Shown: positions 14,498 through 22,128 of the stretch, one piece after another
Numbering within the stretch: position 1 is the first letter of the stretch
How the letters are laid out: each line of letters begins with the position of its first letter
Assembly: GCA_900542675.1 (NCBI GenBank)
Contig: UQOT01000015.1
Coordinates: forward strand, 1-31,277
DNA length: 31,277 nt
Direction of reading: 5' to 3'
DNA from: an uncultured Eubacteriales bacterium
GTDB taxonomy: Bacteria; Bacillota; Clostridia; Monoglobales; Monoglobaceae
The notes under the pieces: generated by a model
Database searches by the model: none
The model's input: only the letters and a program-made list of their open reading frames with translations
What the model was told of the DNA's origin: nothing
Translations under genes and position numbers: made by a program

Positions 14498-16132
14498 ATG
14501 GCAAAGGATATTAAATTCGGCGAGGACGCAAGAAAGGCGCTGCAGAGCGGCGTTGACCAGCTTGCGAATACTGTTAAGGTTACACTCGGTCCCAAGGGCA
14601 GAAACGTAGTGCTTGACAAGAAGTACGGCGCTCCGCTTATTACAAACGACGGTGTTACAATTGCAAAGGAAGTTGAGCTTGACGACCCGTTTGAGAATAT
14701 GGGCGCTCAGCTTGTAAAGGAAGTTGCTACAAAGACAAACGATGTTGCGGGCGACGGCACAACAACAGCTACCGTTCTGGCTCAGGCTCTTGTACGCGAG
14801 GGACTTAAAAACGTTACGGCGGGAGCTAATCCGATGATTGTCAGAAAGGGTATGGCAAAGGCTGTTGACGCGGCTGTAGGCAAGATTATAGAAAACAGCA
14901 AGGTAATTGACGGCAAAAACGATATCGCAAGAGTCGCTTCGGTTTCGGCTGCCGATGAAACAGTCGGTGAGCTTATCGCCGAGGCTATGGAAAAGGTTAC
15001 AAGCAACGGCGTAATTACCGTTGAAGAGTCAAAGACAGCCGAGACATACAGTGAAGTTGTTGAAGGTATGCAGTTTGACAGAGGATACATCACACCTTAT
15101 ATGGTTACCGATACAGAGAAGATGGAAGCGGTTATCGACGATGCTTACATCCTTATCACAGACAAGAAGATTTCAAATATTCAGGAAATTCTTCCGCTCC
15201 TTGAGCAGATTGTTCAGGCGGGCAAAAAGCTTGTCATTGTTGCTGAGGACATCGAGGGCGAAGCGCTTTCGACACTTATCGTTAACAAGCTGAGAGGTAC
15301 ATTTACCTGCGTTGCGGTTAAGGCTCCGGGCTTTGGCGACAGAAGAAAGGATATGCTTCAGGATATCGCTATACTTACAGGCGGTCAGGTTATCTCTGAG
15401 GAGCTTGGTCTTGACCTTAAAGAAACACAGGTTGAGCAGCTCGGCCGTGCACGTCAGGTTAAGGTTACAAAAGAGGAGACCATTATTGTTGACGGTATGG
15501 GCGACAAGAACGAGATTGCGGCAAGAGTTCATCAGATTAAGGCTCAAATCGAAGAAACAACTTCGGAGTTTGATAAGGAGAAGCTTCAGGAACGTCTCGC
15601 TAAGCTCTCGGGCGGCGTTGCGGTAATTAAGGTCGGCGCAGCAACCGAGGTTGAGATGAAGGAGAAGAAGCTCCGCATCGAGGACGCGCTCGCAGCTACA
15701 CGCGCAGCAGTAGAAGAGGGTATCGTTGCAGGCGGCGGTACGGCATATATTAACGCTCTCCCGGCAGTTAAGGAAATGATGGACAGCTTAGACGGTGACG
15801 AAAAGACAGGCGCACAGATTGTTTTAAATGCGCTTGAAGAGCCGGTTAGACAGATTGCATTCAACGCAGGCGTTGAGGGCAGCGTAATCGTTAACAAGAT
15901 AAAGGACAGCGATACGGGCGTAGGATATAACGCACTCACAGGCGAATATATGGATATGCTTAAAAACGGCGTAGTTGACCCGACAAAGGTTACAAGAAGC
16001 GCGCTTGAGAACGCATCGAGTATCGCATCAATGATTCTCACAACAGAAAGCGTTGTTGCCGATAAGCCGGACCCGCAGGCAGACGCAGCAGCCGCAGCCG
16101 CAATGGCAGGAGCCGGCGGCGGAATGTACTAA
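14498..16132 (+). CDS. groEL: Chaperonin GroEL
   Basis: GroEL is the ATP-driven folding chamber of the cytoplasm. The 544-residue protein is complete: TLGPKGRNVVLDKKYGAP near 30, the ATP-site motif GDGTTTATVLAQALVREG near 86-103, and the apical domain with EDIEGEALSTLIVNKLRG near 252. The AAVEEGIVAGGGTA segment is near 402-416, and the chain ends in the usual Gly/Met-rich tail GAGGGMY. AGGAGG site 14482-14487. Second gene of the CIRCE operon and closed by a strong terminator. Confidence 0.99.
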   Translation: MAKDIKFGEDARKALQSGVDQLANTVKVTLGPKGRNVVLDKKYGAPLITNDGVTIAKEVELDDPFENMGAQLVKEVATKTNDVAGDGTTTATVLAQALVREGLKNVTAGANPMIVRKGMAKAVDAAVGKIIENSKVIDGKNDIARVASVSAADETVGELIAEAMEKVTSNGVITVEESKTAETYSEVVEGMQFDRGYITPYMVTDTEKMEAVIDDAYILITDKKISNIQEILPLLEQIVQAGKKLVIVAEDIEGEALSTLIVNKLRGTFTCVAVKAPGFGDRRKDMLQDIAILTGGQVISEELGLDLKETQVEQLGRARQVKVTKEETIIVDGMGDKNEIAARVHQIKAQIEETTSEFDKEKLQERLAKLSGGVAVIKVGAATEVEMKEKKLRIEDALAATRAAVEEGIVAGGGTAYINALPAVKEMMDSLDGDEKTGAQIVLNALEEPVRQIAFNAGVEGSVIVNKIKDSDTGVGYNALTGEYMDMLKNGVVDPTKVTRSALENASSIASMILTTESVVADKPDPQADAAAAAAMAGAGGGMY

Positions 16133-16147
16133 TATAGCGAATAGAGA

Positions 16148-16171
16148 GGCGCCCCGGGCGGGGCGCCTTTT
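16148..16171 (+). terminator. Rho-independent terminator after groEL
   Basis: GGCGCCCC (16148-16155) and GGGGCGCC (16160-16167) form an 8-base-pair GC stem with a GGGC loop, followed by TTTT. The SRPBCC gene converges onto it from the other side, where its U-tract is weaker. Confidence 0.85.
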
Positions 16172-16174
16172 GGC

Positions 16175-16570
16175 TTATTTTAATAACGCGTTTTTTAGGT
16201 CTGAAATAAACTTAAGCTGTTGTTTTTTAAGAAAAGATTTTAAAAACGGTTTCATAAAGAATTTTTTTGCAGTGACTTCTTCGGTGAAGCTTACTTCCGT
16301 TTCATTGCCTTTTTTAGTAAAAATGCCGACCCAGTGTCCTTTTATGTTGCTGTTTTCCATATCAAATTCCCAACGTTCATATGGGTTTATAACAGTGGTT
16401 GTAAAGGTTGTTGGATACCCTGATTTTGTATATTCAACAAACCGATTTTTGCTCAAAATTTCGGTTCTGCTTAAATCACTGCGCCAAGTGTACTTTTCAA
16501 CCTCCGTAACCGTTTCCCACACCTTATTAATATCGCTTTTAAAAACAGCTGTTATATTCGAAGTTACCAT
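16175..16570 (-). CDS. SRPBCC (START-like) family protein
   Basis: A 131-residue protein with the look of the polyketide-cyclase/START-like SRPBCC fold. It has an N-terminal strand and amphipathic helix (SNITAVFKSDINKVWETVTEVEKYTWRS), antiparallel strands with NPYERWEFDMEN, WVGIFTKKGNETEVSFTEEV, and a long C-terminal helix rich in Lys and Phe. The family binds hydrophobic ligands in a cavity; the ligand cannot be inferred. I prefer the ATG at 16570, 6 bases after AGGG, over the ATG at 16576 that directly adjoins it. Single gene, convergent with groEL. Confidence 0.75.
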   Translation of the reverse strand: MVTSNITAVFKSDINKVWETVTEVEKYTWRSDLSRTEILSKNRFVEYTKSGYPTTFTTTVINPYERWEFDMENSNIKGHWVGIFTKKGNETEVSFTEEVTAKKFFMKPFLKSFLKKQQLKFISDLKNALLK

Positions 16571-16733
16571 ATTCATCCCTGCCGATTAGTTTAAATTTTT
16601 AATTATTTTATTTATTCTATCACAATTTTTTATTATGTGCAACTTCCGAGATTAAATATTTGTTTGATTTCAGAGATTAGGAAAAGTGATTTGTGAATAT
16701 TTTGTCGCAAAATATATCTTTTTAGGCAATCTA

Positions 16734-16757
16734 AAGAGAGGCGTTCCCGCCTCTCTT
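16734..16757 (-). terminator. Hairpin terminator behind the acyl-ligase operon
   Basis: AAGAGAGGCG (16734-16743) and CGCCTCTCTT (16748-16757) form a perfect 10-base-pair stem with a 4-base loop, 19 bases beyond the ligase stop on the minus strand. The U-tract on that strand is short (TTTAG), so termination may be partial. The rest of the 16571-16733 gap is AT-rich and shows nothing else. Confidence 0.65.
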
Positions 16758-16775
16758 GATTTTTAATTGGGATTA

Positions 16776-18287
16776 TTAAAATCTTTTGATTTTCTTTGTT
16801 GTGTTTTTCTCAAATTCGGTGTCGCGGAGTTTTAGGGAGGTTACGCGTTTGTAGAGCGGCATATCCTTGTTGAATTCGTCGATTATTTCTTGAAGTGCGG
16901 CGGGGATATCCTTTATTTTGCGCTTCTCGGCGTATTCGTAGTCCGGGAAGATTTCTGCCTCGATATTTTGGTCTACGCCGCGAACCAGTACCTCCATAAT
17001 CAAATCGTTCTTGCCGAGCATATTTTCGAGCTCTTCGGGTGAAATATTTTCTCCGTTTGACAGAATTATCAGATTTTTCTTTCGGCCCGTGATATACAGG
17101 TATCCGTCCTCGTCAAGGTATCCCAAATCCCCGGTGTGCAGCCAGCCGTCCTCGTCAAGAGCTTCGGCGGTCTCTTTTGGCATATTATAGTAGCCCATCA
17201 TTACGCTTGAGCCTTTTACGCAGATTTCCTCCTGAACAAACTTAACCTCACAGTTTGCAAGGGGCTTTCCTATTGAACCGTTTTTGGAATTAATCTGGTT
17301 GTTGTTGCTGATAACCGGAGAGCACTCGGTCATACCGTAGCCTTGAAGCACGCTTATGCCGTATTCTGCAAAGAAGTCAACCAAATCCGGGTTGAGGTAT
17401 GCGCCGCCGCTGAAAATTATTTCAAGATTTCCGCCGAACGCGGCTTTTGCTAGCATCTTTTTCGGTACAACCGACTTCACAGACGAGTCGCGGAGCTGAT
17501 GATAAATCGTCTCAATCACAAGCGGCACAAGCAGCATTACCTTCGGCTTGAACTTTCTTAAATTTTTCGAGAAGTGAAGCATTGAGTCATTTAGGCATAT
17601 GCAGCTGCCGAGCGACATACTCTTTAAGATATCGCTTGTCAGGCAGTATGCGTGGTGTATCGGCAGAACCGACATCGAAACCGTGCCGGGCTCAATCTGA
17701 ACGACGCAGTTTTCAACGTTTGACGCGAGATTTCTGTGGCTCAGCATAACACCCTTGCTCTTTCCGGTCGTACCCGAGGTGAACATAAGCGTACACAGCT
17801 TATCGGGGTCGATGTCCGCGCTGTATTCGCCGCGGTTTTTGTAGGTGAGCTTTGGCAGCGATAGACTGCCGCTTTCCGCTTCGCCAAGGCATATCGTATG
17901 TTCGACCGCGGGGCAGTTTTCGCGGATACTGTCTATGGTGGCTTTGTGCGACTCGCCATAGAATACAGCGGCTGCATCCGAGCGGTTTACAAGGTCGCAC
18001 AGATCAGATACGGGAAGTGAAGCGTCGAGCGGAACGGCAACGCTGCCCGAGTTCACAATTCCAAGGTAGCTTATTACCCATTCGTACGAGCTTGTACCGA
18101 TAATCGCAATATGTTTTTTGACAAGTCCGAGGCTGTCAAGCACGCGGCTTACTGCCTCACTGTCGTTTTTTACATCACTGTACTTTTTTTCGATAATCTC
18201 TTTGCCTTCGATATACTTAAACGCCGTCATATCGGCAAATGATTTTGCGCTGTAGTCAACTATGTTTTTTATTGTATTAAATCCCAA
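16776..18287 (-). CDS. AMP-forming acyl ligase (acyl-CoA/acyl-ACP synthetase family)
   Basis: Member of the ANL superfamily. It adenylates a carboxylic acid with ATP and transfers it to a thiol, here probably the adjacent carrier protein. About 503 residues contain the P-loop MFTSGTTGKSKGVMLSH near 168-184, YGMTECSP near 317, LHTGDLGYLDEDGYLYITGR with the hinge Asp near 385-405, and KNLIILSNGENISPEE. The invariant lysine sits in the C-terminal NTTKKIKRF. Overall it looks more like fatty-acid or aryl-acid ligases than amino-acid adenylation domains, but substrate is unproven. The frame also opens with GTG at 18296 on top of the GGAGG; TTG at 18287 sits at an ideal 8-base distance and is my choice. 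Last gene of the three-gene operon. Confidence 0.9.
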   Translation of the reverse strand: MGFNTIKNIVDYSAKSFADMTAFKYIEGKEIIEKKYSDVKNDSEAVSRVLDSLGLVKKHIAIIGTSSYEWVISYLGIVNSGSVAVPLDASLPVSDLCDLVNRSDAAAVFYGESHKATIDSIRENCPAVEHTICLGEAESGSLSLPKLTYKNRGEYSADIDPDKLCTLMFTSGTTGKSKGVMLSHRNLASNVENCVVQIEPGTVSMSVLPIHHAYCLTSDILKSMSLGSCICLNDSMLHFSKNLRKFKPKVMLLVPLVIETIYHQLRDSSVKSVVPKKMLAKAAFGGNLEIIFSGGAYLNPDLVDFFAEYGISVLQGYGMTECSPVISNNNQINSKNGSIGKPLANCEVKFVQEEICVKGSSVMMGYYNMPKETAEALDEDGWLHTGDLGYLDEDGYLYITGRKKNLIILSNGENISPEELENMLGKNDLIMEVLVRGVDQNIEAEIFPDYEYAEKRKIKDIPAALQEIIDEFNKDMPLYKRVTSLKLRDTEFEKNTTKKIKRF

Positions 18288-18310
18288 ATGAAACACCTCC
18301 GAATTCGGGT

Positions 18311-18541
18311 TTACTGCTCTTTAAGTCCTTCAATGTACTTTACAGCCTCGCCTACGGTTTTTATGTTCATAATTTCGTCCTCATCGACTTCGATATCATA
18401 TTCGTCCTCAAGATATCCGAGCAGCGACATAAATTCAAAAGAATTCAGCCCCAAGTCCTCAATAAATCTGGACTCCTCCGTAATTTCGCCAAGCGGGGTA
18501 TCAACGTACTCGCCGAGTTTTTCTTTTAAATCTTCAAACAT
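18311..18541 (-). CDS. Acyl/peptidyl carrier protein
   Basis: A 76-residue stand-alone carrier protein. The motif DLGLNSFEFMSLL contains Ser34, the expected attachment site for 4'-phosphopantetheine. The rest is acidic and helical (DEYDIEVDEDEIMNIKTVGEAVKYIEGL), as in acyl carrier proteins. It differs from the usual DSLD of fatty-acid AcpP by having NSFE around the serine, which suggests a dedicated rather than housekeeping carrier. AGGAGG site with good spacing. It sits between the condensation gene (36 bases upstream) and the ligase (23 bases downstream), and a PPTase able to activate it is divergent at 20248. Confidence 0.93.
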   Translation of the reverse strand: MFEDLKEKLGEYVDTPLGEITEESRFIEDLGLNSFEFMSLLGYLEDEYDIEVDEDEIMNIKTVGEAVKYIEGLKEQ

Positions 18542-18577
18542 TTTTATCTCCTCCTGAAATATTTAGTTTATTATAAT

Positions 18578-19963
18578 TTACACCATATCAATAATCTCAC
18601 CGACGGTCAGGTCGGGGTGCTCCACACCCGCAAAAATTATACGCATTAAGTAGTAGTATACCTTTTCGACGTCTTGATACGACAGCTCTGCCTGTTGGAA
18701 CTTAAAGAAAAATTCAAGCCCGCCCTTTGGGTCGTGCATAACCGTAAGATACAGCTTCTGTACCGCGGTTCCGTTGCTCAGCCAGCGCGACTTGTACGGG
18801 ATATCTTTAAGGTTCGGGTTTTGCAGGCGTACAGGCAGCGGCTGATAGGTGAGCAGCATTCCCTCATAGGTTGTGTGCTCCGGCTGACCGAATTTTTCGG
18901 CAAATTTCTTTTGAAGCCTTGCCTGGTCGTAGTTCGAGTGGCGGTATACCTTGTTTTGAAGCTCCTGAATAATATATATACCGTCTAAGAACTCGGTGTC
19001 CGGTTCAATAACCGTGCGGCAGGGATACCATTCGGTACGGCTGCCGCCGCTGAAACGCTCAAGCTTGGTAGAGCGGCGCGATACAAAGTTACGTATGCTT
19101 ATATCGGTCTGGCCGCCGTTCATCTTTGAAAGATATGTGCGAAGCCCCATAAGCAGCAGATTTGTCATAGACACGTTGTTGTTAAGGCAGTAGCCGAGCA
19201 GCCTGAACGTCGGCGCAGGCTCTAAGTTAAACGACGCAAATCCGACGCGTGTGTCCTCGATGTTTCTGTGAACATATCGCTGATTTGGGTTTTTATACTT
19301 TTGGCGCTCATCCTCAAGCTTCCACGGCCCTGTTACGTCCGCATAGAGCGGTTCGCCAAGCTCGAGAACCTCGTCCCAAAACGCTCCGTCACGGTCAATC
19401 TTTTTCTGATTTTTTTCTTTTTCAAGGTCTTTTATAAGCGCGTCGGTGTAGAGCGGCAGAGGCTGAGGATACGGCGAGTCAAAGACATAGTGGCAGTAAA
19501 GCTCCATAATATCGTTAATTATAACGATTATGCCGCTCGAGTCGGTCAGGCGGTGGTCGATGGAGATATAAAGCCCCTGATAGCCGTCGGGCATCTTTAT
19601 CATCTTAATCGTTGCCATCGGCGCGTCGGGCTCGGAAAACGGCTTGAATGACCATTCGTCAAGTATCTTTTGAATTTCGTCCTCGGATTTGCCGCTTAAG
19701 TCGACAAGTTCAATATCGCGCGGGTCGTCGGGCGCGATGTACTGCATAACATCACCGTTTTCATCCGGCTTGGTCAGGCGAATTCTGAGGCATTCGCTGC
19801 GGCGAAATTCCTCCTGAACACACTGTTTGAGCAGTCCGAAGTTAATTTCGGCTTTGAGCGTCGAGTATACGCATATATTCAGTACCTGTGATGTGCCGAA
19901 TTCCTTTGCAAGCTGGTGCTGCGTCGCTTGTGCGGGCGCAAGCGGATAGTATTTTGGGTTCAA
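18578..19963 (-). CDS. Stand-alone condensation-domain acyltransferase
   Basis: About 461 residues with the architecture of a non-ribosomal peptide condensation domain or the related alcohol-acyltransferase group. The first motif is YPLAPAQATQHQL near residue 5. The catalytic motif is IDHRLTDSSG near 135: the second His and the Asp of HHxxxDG are present, the first His is Asp. RNFVSRRSTKLERFSGG near 295 and a C-terminal LTVMHDPKGGLEFFFKF segment fit the second subdomain. Such enzymes move an acyl group from a carrier thioester to an amine or hydroxyl. I place the start at TTG 19963, 8 bases after AGGAGG; the in-frame ATG at 19987 has no ribosome site. First gene of the operon with ACP and ligase. 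Confidence 0.85.
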   Translation of the reverse strand: MNPKYYPLAPAQATQHQLAKEFGTSQVLNICVYSTLKAEINFGLLKQCVQEEFRRSECLRIRLTKPDENGDVMQYIAPDDPRDIELVDLSGKSEDEIQKILDEWSFKPFSEPDAPMATIKMIKMPDGYQGLYISIDHRLTDSSGIIVIINDIMELYCHYVFDSPYPQPLPLYTDALIKDLEKEKNQKKIDRDGAFWDEVLELGEPLYADVTGPWKLEDERQKYKNPNQRYVHRNIEDTRVGFASFNLEPAPTFRLLGYCLNNNVSMTNLLLMGLRTYLSKMNGGQTDISIRNFVSRRSTKLERFSGGSRTEWYPCRTVIEPDTEFLDGIYIIQELQNKVYRHSNYDQARLQKKFAEKFGQPEHTTYEGMLLTYQPLPVRLQNPNLKDIPYKSRWLSNGTAVQKLYLTVMHDPKGGLEFFFKFQQAELSYQDVEKVYYYLMRIIFAGVEHPDLTVGEIIDMV

Positions 19964-20017
19964 ATTTCTCTCCTCCTCGGGGTGCATATGTAATTTTACC
20001 CATTTATATTATTTACT

Positions 20018-20046
20018 AGTATAACACAGAATAATAGATTTGTATA
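20018..20046 (-). promoter_or_regulatory. Candidate promoter of the condensation-ACP-ligase operon
   Basis: On the minus strand TATACA (20046-20041) and TATACT (20023-20018) are 17 bases apart, in a very AT-rich gap about 55 bases upstream of the TTG start. The -35 box is weak. Other AT-rich hexamers nearby make this tentative. Confidence 0.4.
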
Positions 20047-20158
20047 TAGATTTTGTCTATTTTCTTAAAATTTTATATAATTTTTTTCAAAGTTCAAGTC
20101 GAAAATTGGATATAATGGACAGTAGTCTAACGGTGAGCGCATAAAACGCTGAATTTTG

Positions 20159-20188
20159 TTGCAAATTTAAGGCTTGTTGTGATAGAAT
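20159..20188 (+). promoter_or_regulatory. Candidate promoter of the PPTase gene
   Basis: TTGCAA (20159-20164) and TAGAAT (20183-20188) with an 18-base spacer lie 60 bases upstream of the PPTase start. A near-perfect hairpin follows in the leader. Confidence 0.5.
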
Positions 20189-20197
20189 AATTCTAAG

Positions 20198-20219
20198 TGC
20201 CGCTAAGATTTAGGCGGCA
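20198..20219 (+). other. Hairpin in the PPTase leader
   Basis: TGCCGCTAA and TTAGGCGGCA pair around a GAT loop with a single bulged G, 14 bases before the AGGAGG. There is no U-tract, so it is not a standard terminator; it could modulate translation or mRNA stability. Confidence 0.4.
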
Positions 20220-20247
20220 ATCATTATAGGCAGAGGAGGATTTGCGC

Positions 20248-20898
20248 TTGACAGAGCTGTATATTATTGATACAACTCCGCTGTGTGACAGAGAGACCTT
20301 TAACGGATATCTTAAAACCGTATCGCGGCAGAGGGCGGAAAAGGCTGCTGCGTTCAGGTTTGCGGAGGATAGGGCGCTCAGCCTCGGAGCGGGAATTTTA
20401 ATCGGAGAGGGGCTTAAAAAGCTTGGGCTCAGTGAAAAGCATATGAGCTATAAATTCACTGACTGCGGCAAGCCGTATTTTGAAAATTATCCCGAAATAT
20501 TTTTCAGCATATCCCACAGCGGCTGTATGGCGGTTTGCGCATTTTCGGACGCCGAGGTCGGATGTGATATTGAGGAGATTAAAAAAGCCGATTTAAGTAT
20601 TGCCGAAAGGTTTTATTCCAAAAGGGAGCGGGAATATATTAAGGCGCAGGGCGTAAACGAGCAGGCGGAAAGGTTTTTCAGAATATGGACGCTTAAAGAG
20701 AGCTTGATTAAGGCGACGGGCGAAGGGCTGAGCCGCACGTTCACCGAGGCGGAAATAGATTTCGAGCGCCAGGCTGTGACTTGCGTTAAGGATAACAGGA
20801 AGTATTATTTTAAAGAATATAATGTTCCGGGCTACAAGCTTGCGTGCTGCAGCGATAAAGACGTGTTTGCACCCGAGCCTACAGTAATAATTCTTTAA
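20248..20898 (+). CDS. Sfp-type 4'-phosphopantetheinyl transferase
   Basis: This enzyme transfers phosphopantetheine from CoA to a carrier-protein serine. The 216-residue length is typical of the Sfp class, which serves secondary-metabolite carriers, rather than the 120-residue AcpS. Visible motifs are FFSISHSG near 85-92, VGCDIEEI near 104-111 with the Mg-binding Asp and Glu, and RIWTLKESLIKATGEGL near 145-161. All key residues are present. The start is TTG at 20248, 8 bases after AGGAGG; a TTG at 20242 would be too close. Divergent from the condensation-ACP-ligase operon, whose carrier is the obvious substrate. Confidence 0.93.
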   Translation: MTELYIIDTTPLCDRETFNGYLKTVSRQRAEKAAAFRFAEDRALSLGAGILIGEGLKKLGLSEKHMSYKFTDCGKPYFENYPEIFFSISHSGCMAVCAFSDAEVGCDIEEIKKADLSIAERFYSKREREYIKAQGVNEQAERFFRIWTLKESLIKATGEGLSRTFTEAEIDFERQAVTCVKDNRKYYFKEYNVPGYKLACCSDKDVFAPEPTVIIL

Positions 20899-20977
20899 GC
20901 CGCACCAATATTTTAGCACGGCATATAATACAGTAGTGAAATTAATATTCAAAACTGTATGGGAGTTGACAGCTGTG

Positions 20978-21328
20978 ATGGAACATATACTTATAGCATT
21001 CGTATGTATTTTTGCGGTAATAGGATTTATCACTGTAGTGTACAGCGTTTTGGACGCGCTGCCTAAAAGCAGCGGCGCACATAGCGAGGCTGAACTCGTG
21101 ATGTTTGTAAAGGACAGAGAAAACGACATAGAGGGAGTTGCCCGCTCACTTGAGCGAACCGTAAGCTCGACAACCTGCAGCATAAAGCCGACTTCGATAA
21201 TAATGGTCGACTGCGGCTCAACCGACGACACCAAGCAGATTTTAACGCATCTTACCGATGATATCGGCCTTCTTAAATATTGCACCAAAGAAGAGTATTT
21301 GGATTATGTGAAGAATGCATTGCAGTAA
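20978..21328 (+). CDS. Small membrane-anchored GT2-like protein of unknown function
   Basis: About 117 residues. The N-terminus EHILIAFVCIFAVIGFITVVYSV is a single membrane helix. The soluble part contains AELVMFVKDRENDIEGVARSLER and IIMVDCGSTDDTKQIL, which resemble the first strand and the VD-GSTD-T nucleotide-sugar loop of GT2 glycosyltransferases. The rest of the catalytic domain is absent. It may be a stand-alone small family rather than a broken gene, since the frame is clean and ends with charged helices. Start uncertain: a weak GGGAG lies 12 bases from this ATG and 9 from a GTG at 20975; a GTG at 20936 is also in frame. It follows the PPTase gene. Confidence 0.65.
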   Translation: MEHILIAFVCIFAVIGFITVVYSVLDALPKSSGAHSEAELVMFVKDRENDIEGVARSLERTVSSTTCSIKPTSIIMVDCGSTDDTKQILTHLTDDIGLLKYCTKEEYLDYVKNALQ

Positions 21329-21332
21329 GAAG

Positions 21333-21380
21333 CCGCCCCCGACGGGGAGCAGTCGCGCGTCAGCGTGACTGAGGGGGTTC
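21333..21380. repeat. GC-rich hairpin repeat, module C
   Basis: This opens with CCGCCCCCGACGGGGAGC, has AGTCGCGCGTCAGCGTGACT in the middle and ends GAGGGGGTTC. The pieces CCCCCgaCGGGG and AGTCGCG-CGTCAGC-GTGACT fold on themselves, and the outer CCCCC and GGGGG can pair. It resembles a short intergenic repeat I associate with gut Clostridia (from general familiarity, not a search). It lies directly behind the small membrane gene and may end its transcript. Confidence 0.55.
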
Positions 21381-21439
21381 AGAATGCGCCAATCACGCAT
21401 AATATGGCGCTTCAAAAACAATATGCACTATCCTATTTC

Positions 21440-21552
21440 GCAGGGAGCGCCGACTGTGGCCGTACACGAAGTGTGCGACGGCAAGAATGAGTAGTTGTAC
21501 GCCTTATTATGCAATGTCTTTCATATGAATACGCATCCTCGCCGCTCCCTGC
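21440..21552 (-). repeat. Interspersed repeat module A, copy 3 (complete)
   Basis: 113 bases bounded by 14-base inverted ends, GCAGGGAGCGCCGA and (reverse complement of the right end) GCAGGGAGCGGCGA, one mismatch. In minus orientation it closely matches 28141-28252, including TATTCATATGAAAG, CATTGCATAATAAGGCGTAC, AACTACTCATTCTTGCCG and the internal hairpin at 21459-21482. No coding capacity. It occupies the gap between the small GT2-like gene and rnhA. Confidence 0.85.
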
Positions 21553-21604
21553 ACACAGGGGTGGTGCAAGCTGATTGTATAGCGCCTATTTCAAAATAAA
21601 TACT

Positions 21605-21632
21605 TTGCATATTTGATAAGTTGTGTTATAAT
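21605..21632 (+). promoter_or_regulatory. rnhA: Predicted promoter of rnhA
   Basis: TTGCAT (21605-21610) and a perfect TATAAT (21627-21632) are 16 bases apart, 33 bases before the rnhA ATG. Confidence 0.65.
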
Positions 21633-21665
21633 ACATTTATGTGAAATTAAACAGCGAGGTGTATT

Positions 21666-22115
21666 ATGGCAGAGCTTAAGCGGGTGCTTATGTTTACCGA
21701 CGGCGCGTGCAGCGGTAACCCCGGTCCGGGAGGTTACGGTACGATACTGCGCTACGGTGAATTTGAGAAGAAAATCAGCGGCGGAGAAAAAGAGACCACC
21801 AACAACCGTATGGAGCTTACAGCGGTGATAAAGGGGCTTGAGGCGCTCAATCAGCCGTGTATTATCGATATTTACAGCGACTCTAAGTATTTTATTGACG
21901 CTGTCGATAAGGGCTGGGCGGAAAAGTGGCGGTCGAACGGCTGGATGCGGACGAAGAAGGACAAGGCGCTTAATCCCGATTTATGGGAAAGGGTGCTTGA
22001 GCTTTTGGCGGGGCACGAGGTCACTCTGCACTGGGTCAAGGGTCACAACGGTCATCCCGAAAACGAGGAATGCGACCGTATGGCAGTTGAGCAGTCGCAC
22101 AAGTTCATAAAATAA
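21666..22115 (+). CDS. rnhA: Ribonuclease HI
   Basis: RNase HI degrades the RNA strand of RNA-DNA hybrids, removing R-loops and primers. The 149-residue protein carries the complete catalytic set: D12 in MFTDGACSGNPGPGG, E50 in TTNNRMELTA, D72 in YSDSKYFIDA, the active-site loop His near 127 in VKGHNGHPENEE, and D137. It also has the basic handle region (KGWAEKWRSNGW, RTKKDK) for substrate binding, as in E. coli RNase HI. GAGGTG site before the ATG. Own promoter upstream. Confidence 0.97.
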   Translation: MAELKRVLMFTDGACSGNPGPGGYGTILRYGEFEKKISGGEKETTNNRMELTAVIKGLEALNQPCIIDIYSDSKYFIDAVDKGWAEKWRSNGWMRTKKDKALNPDLWERVLELLAGHEVTLHWVKGHNGHPENEECDRMAVEQSHKFIK

Positions 22116-22128
22116 TCCCTTCCTGCAT

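Noticed and set aside
16053..16589. Plus-strand frame of 178 codons across the groEL end and SRPBCC gene
   Set aside because: It runs out of frame through the groEL tail, through the terminator and antisense to a plausible SRPBCC gene.
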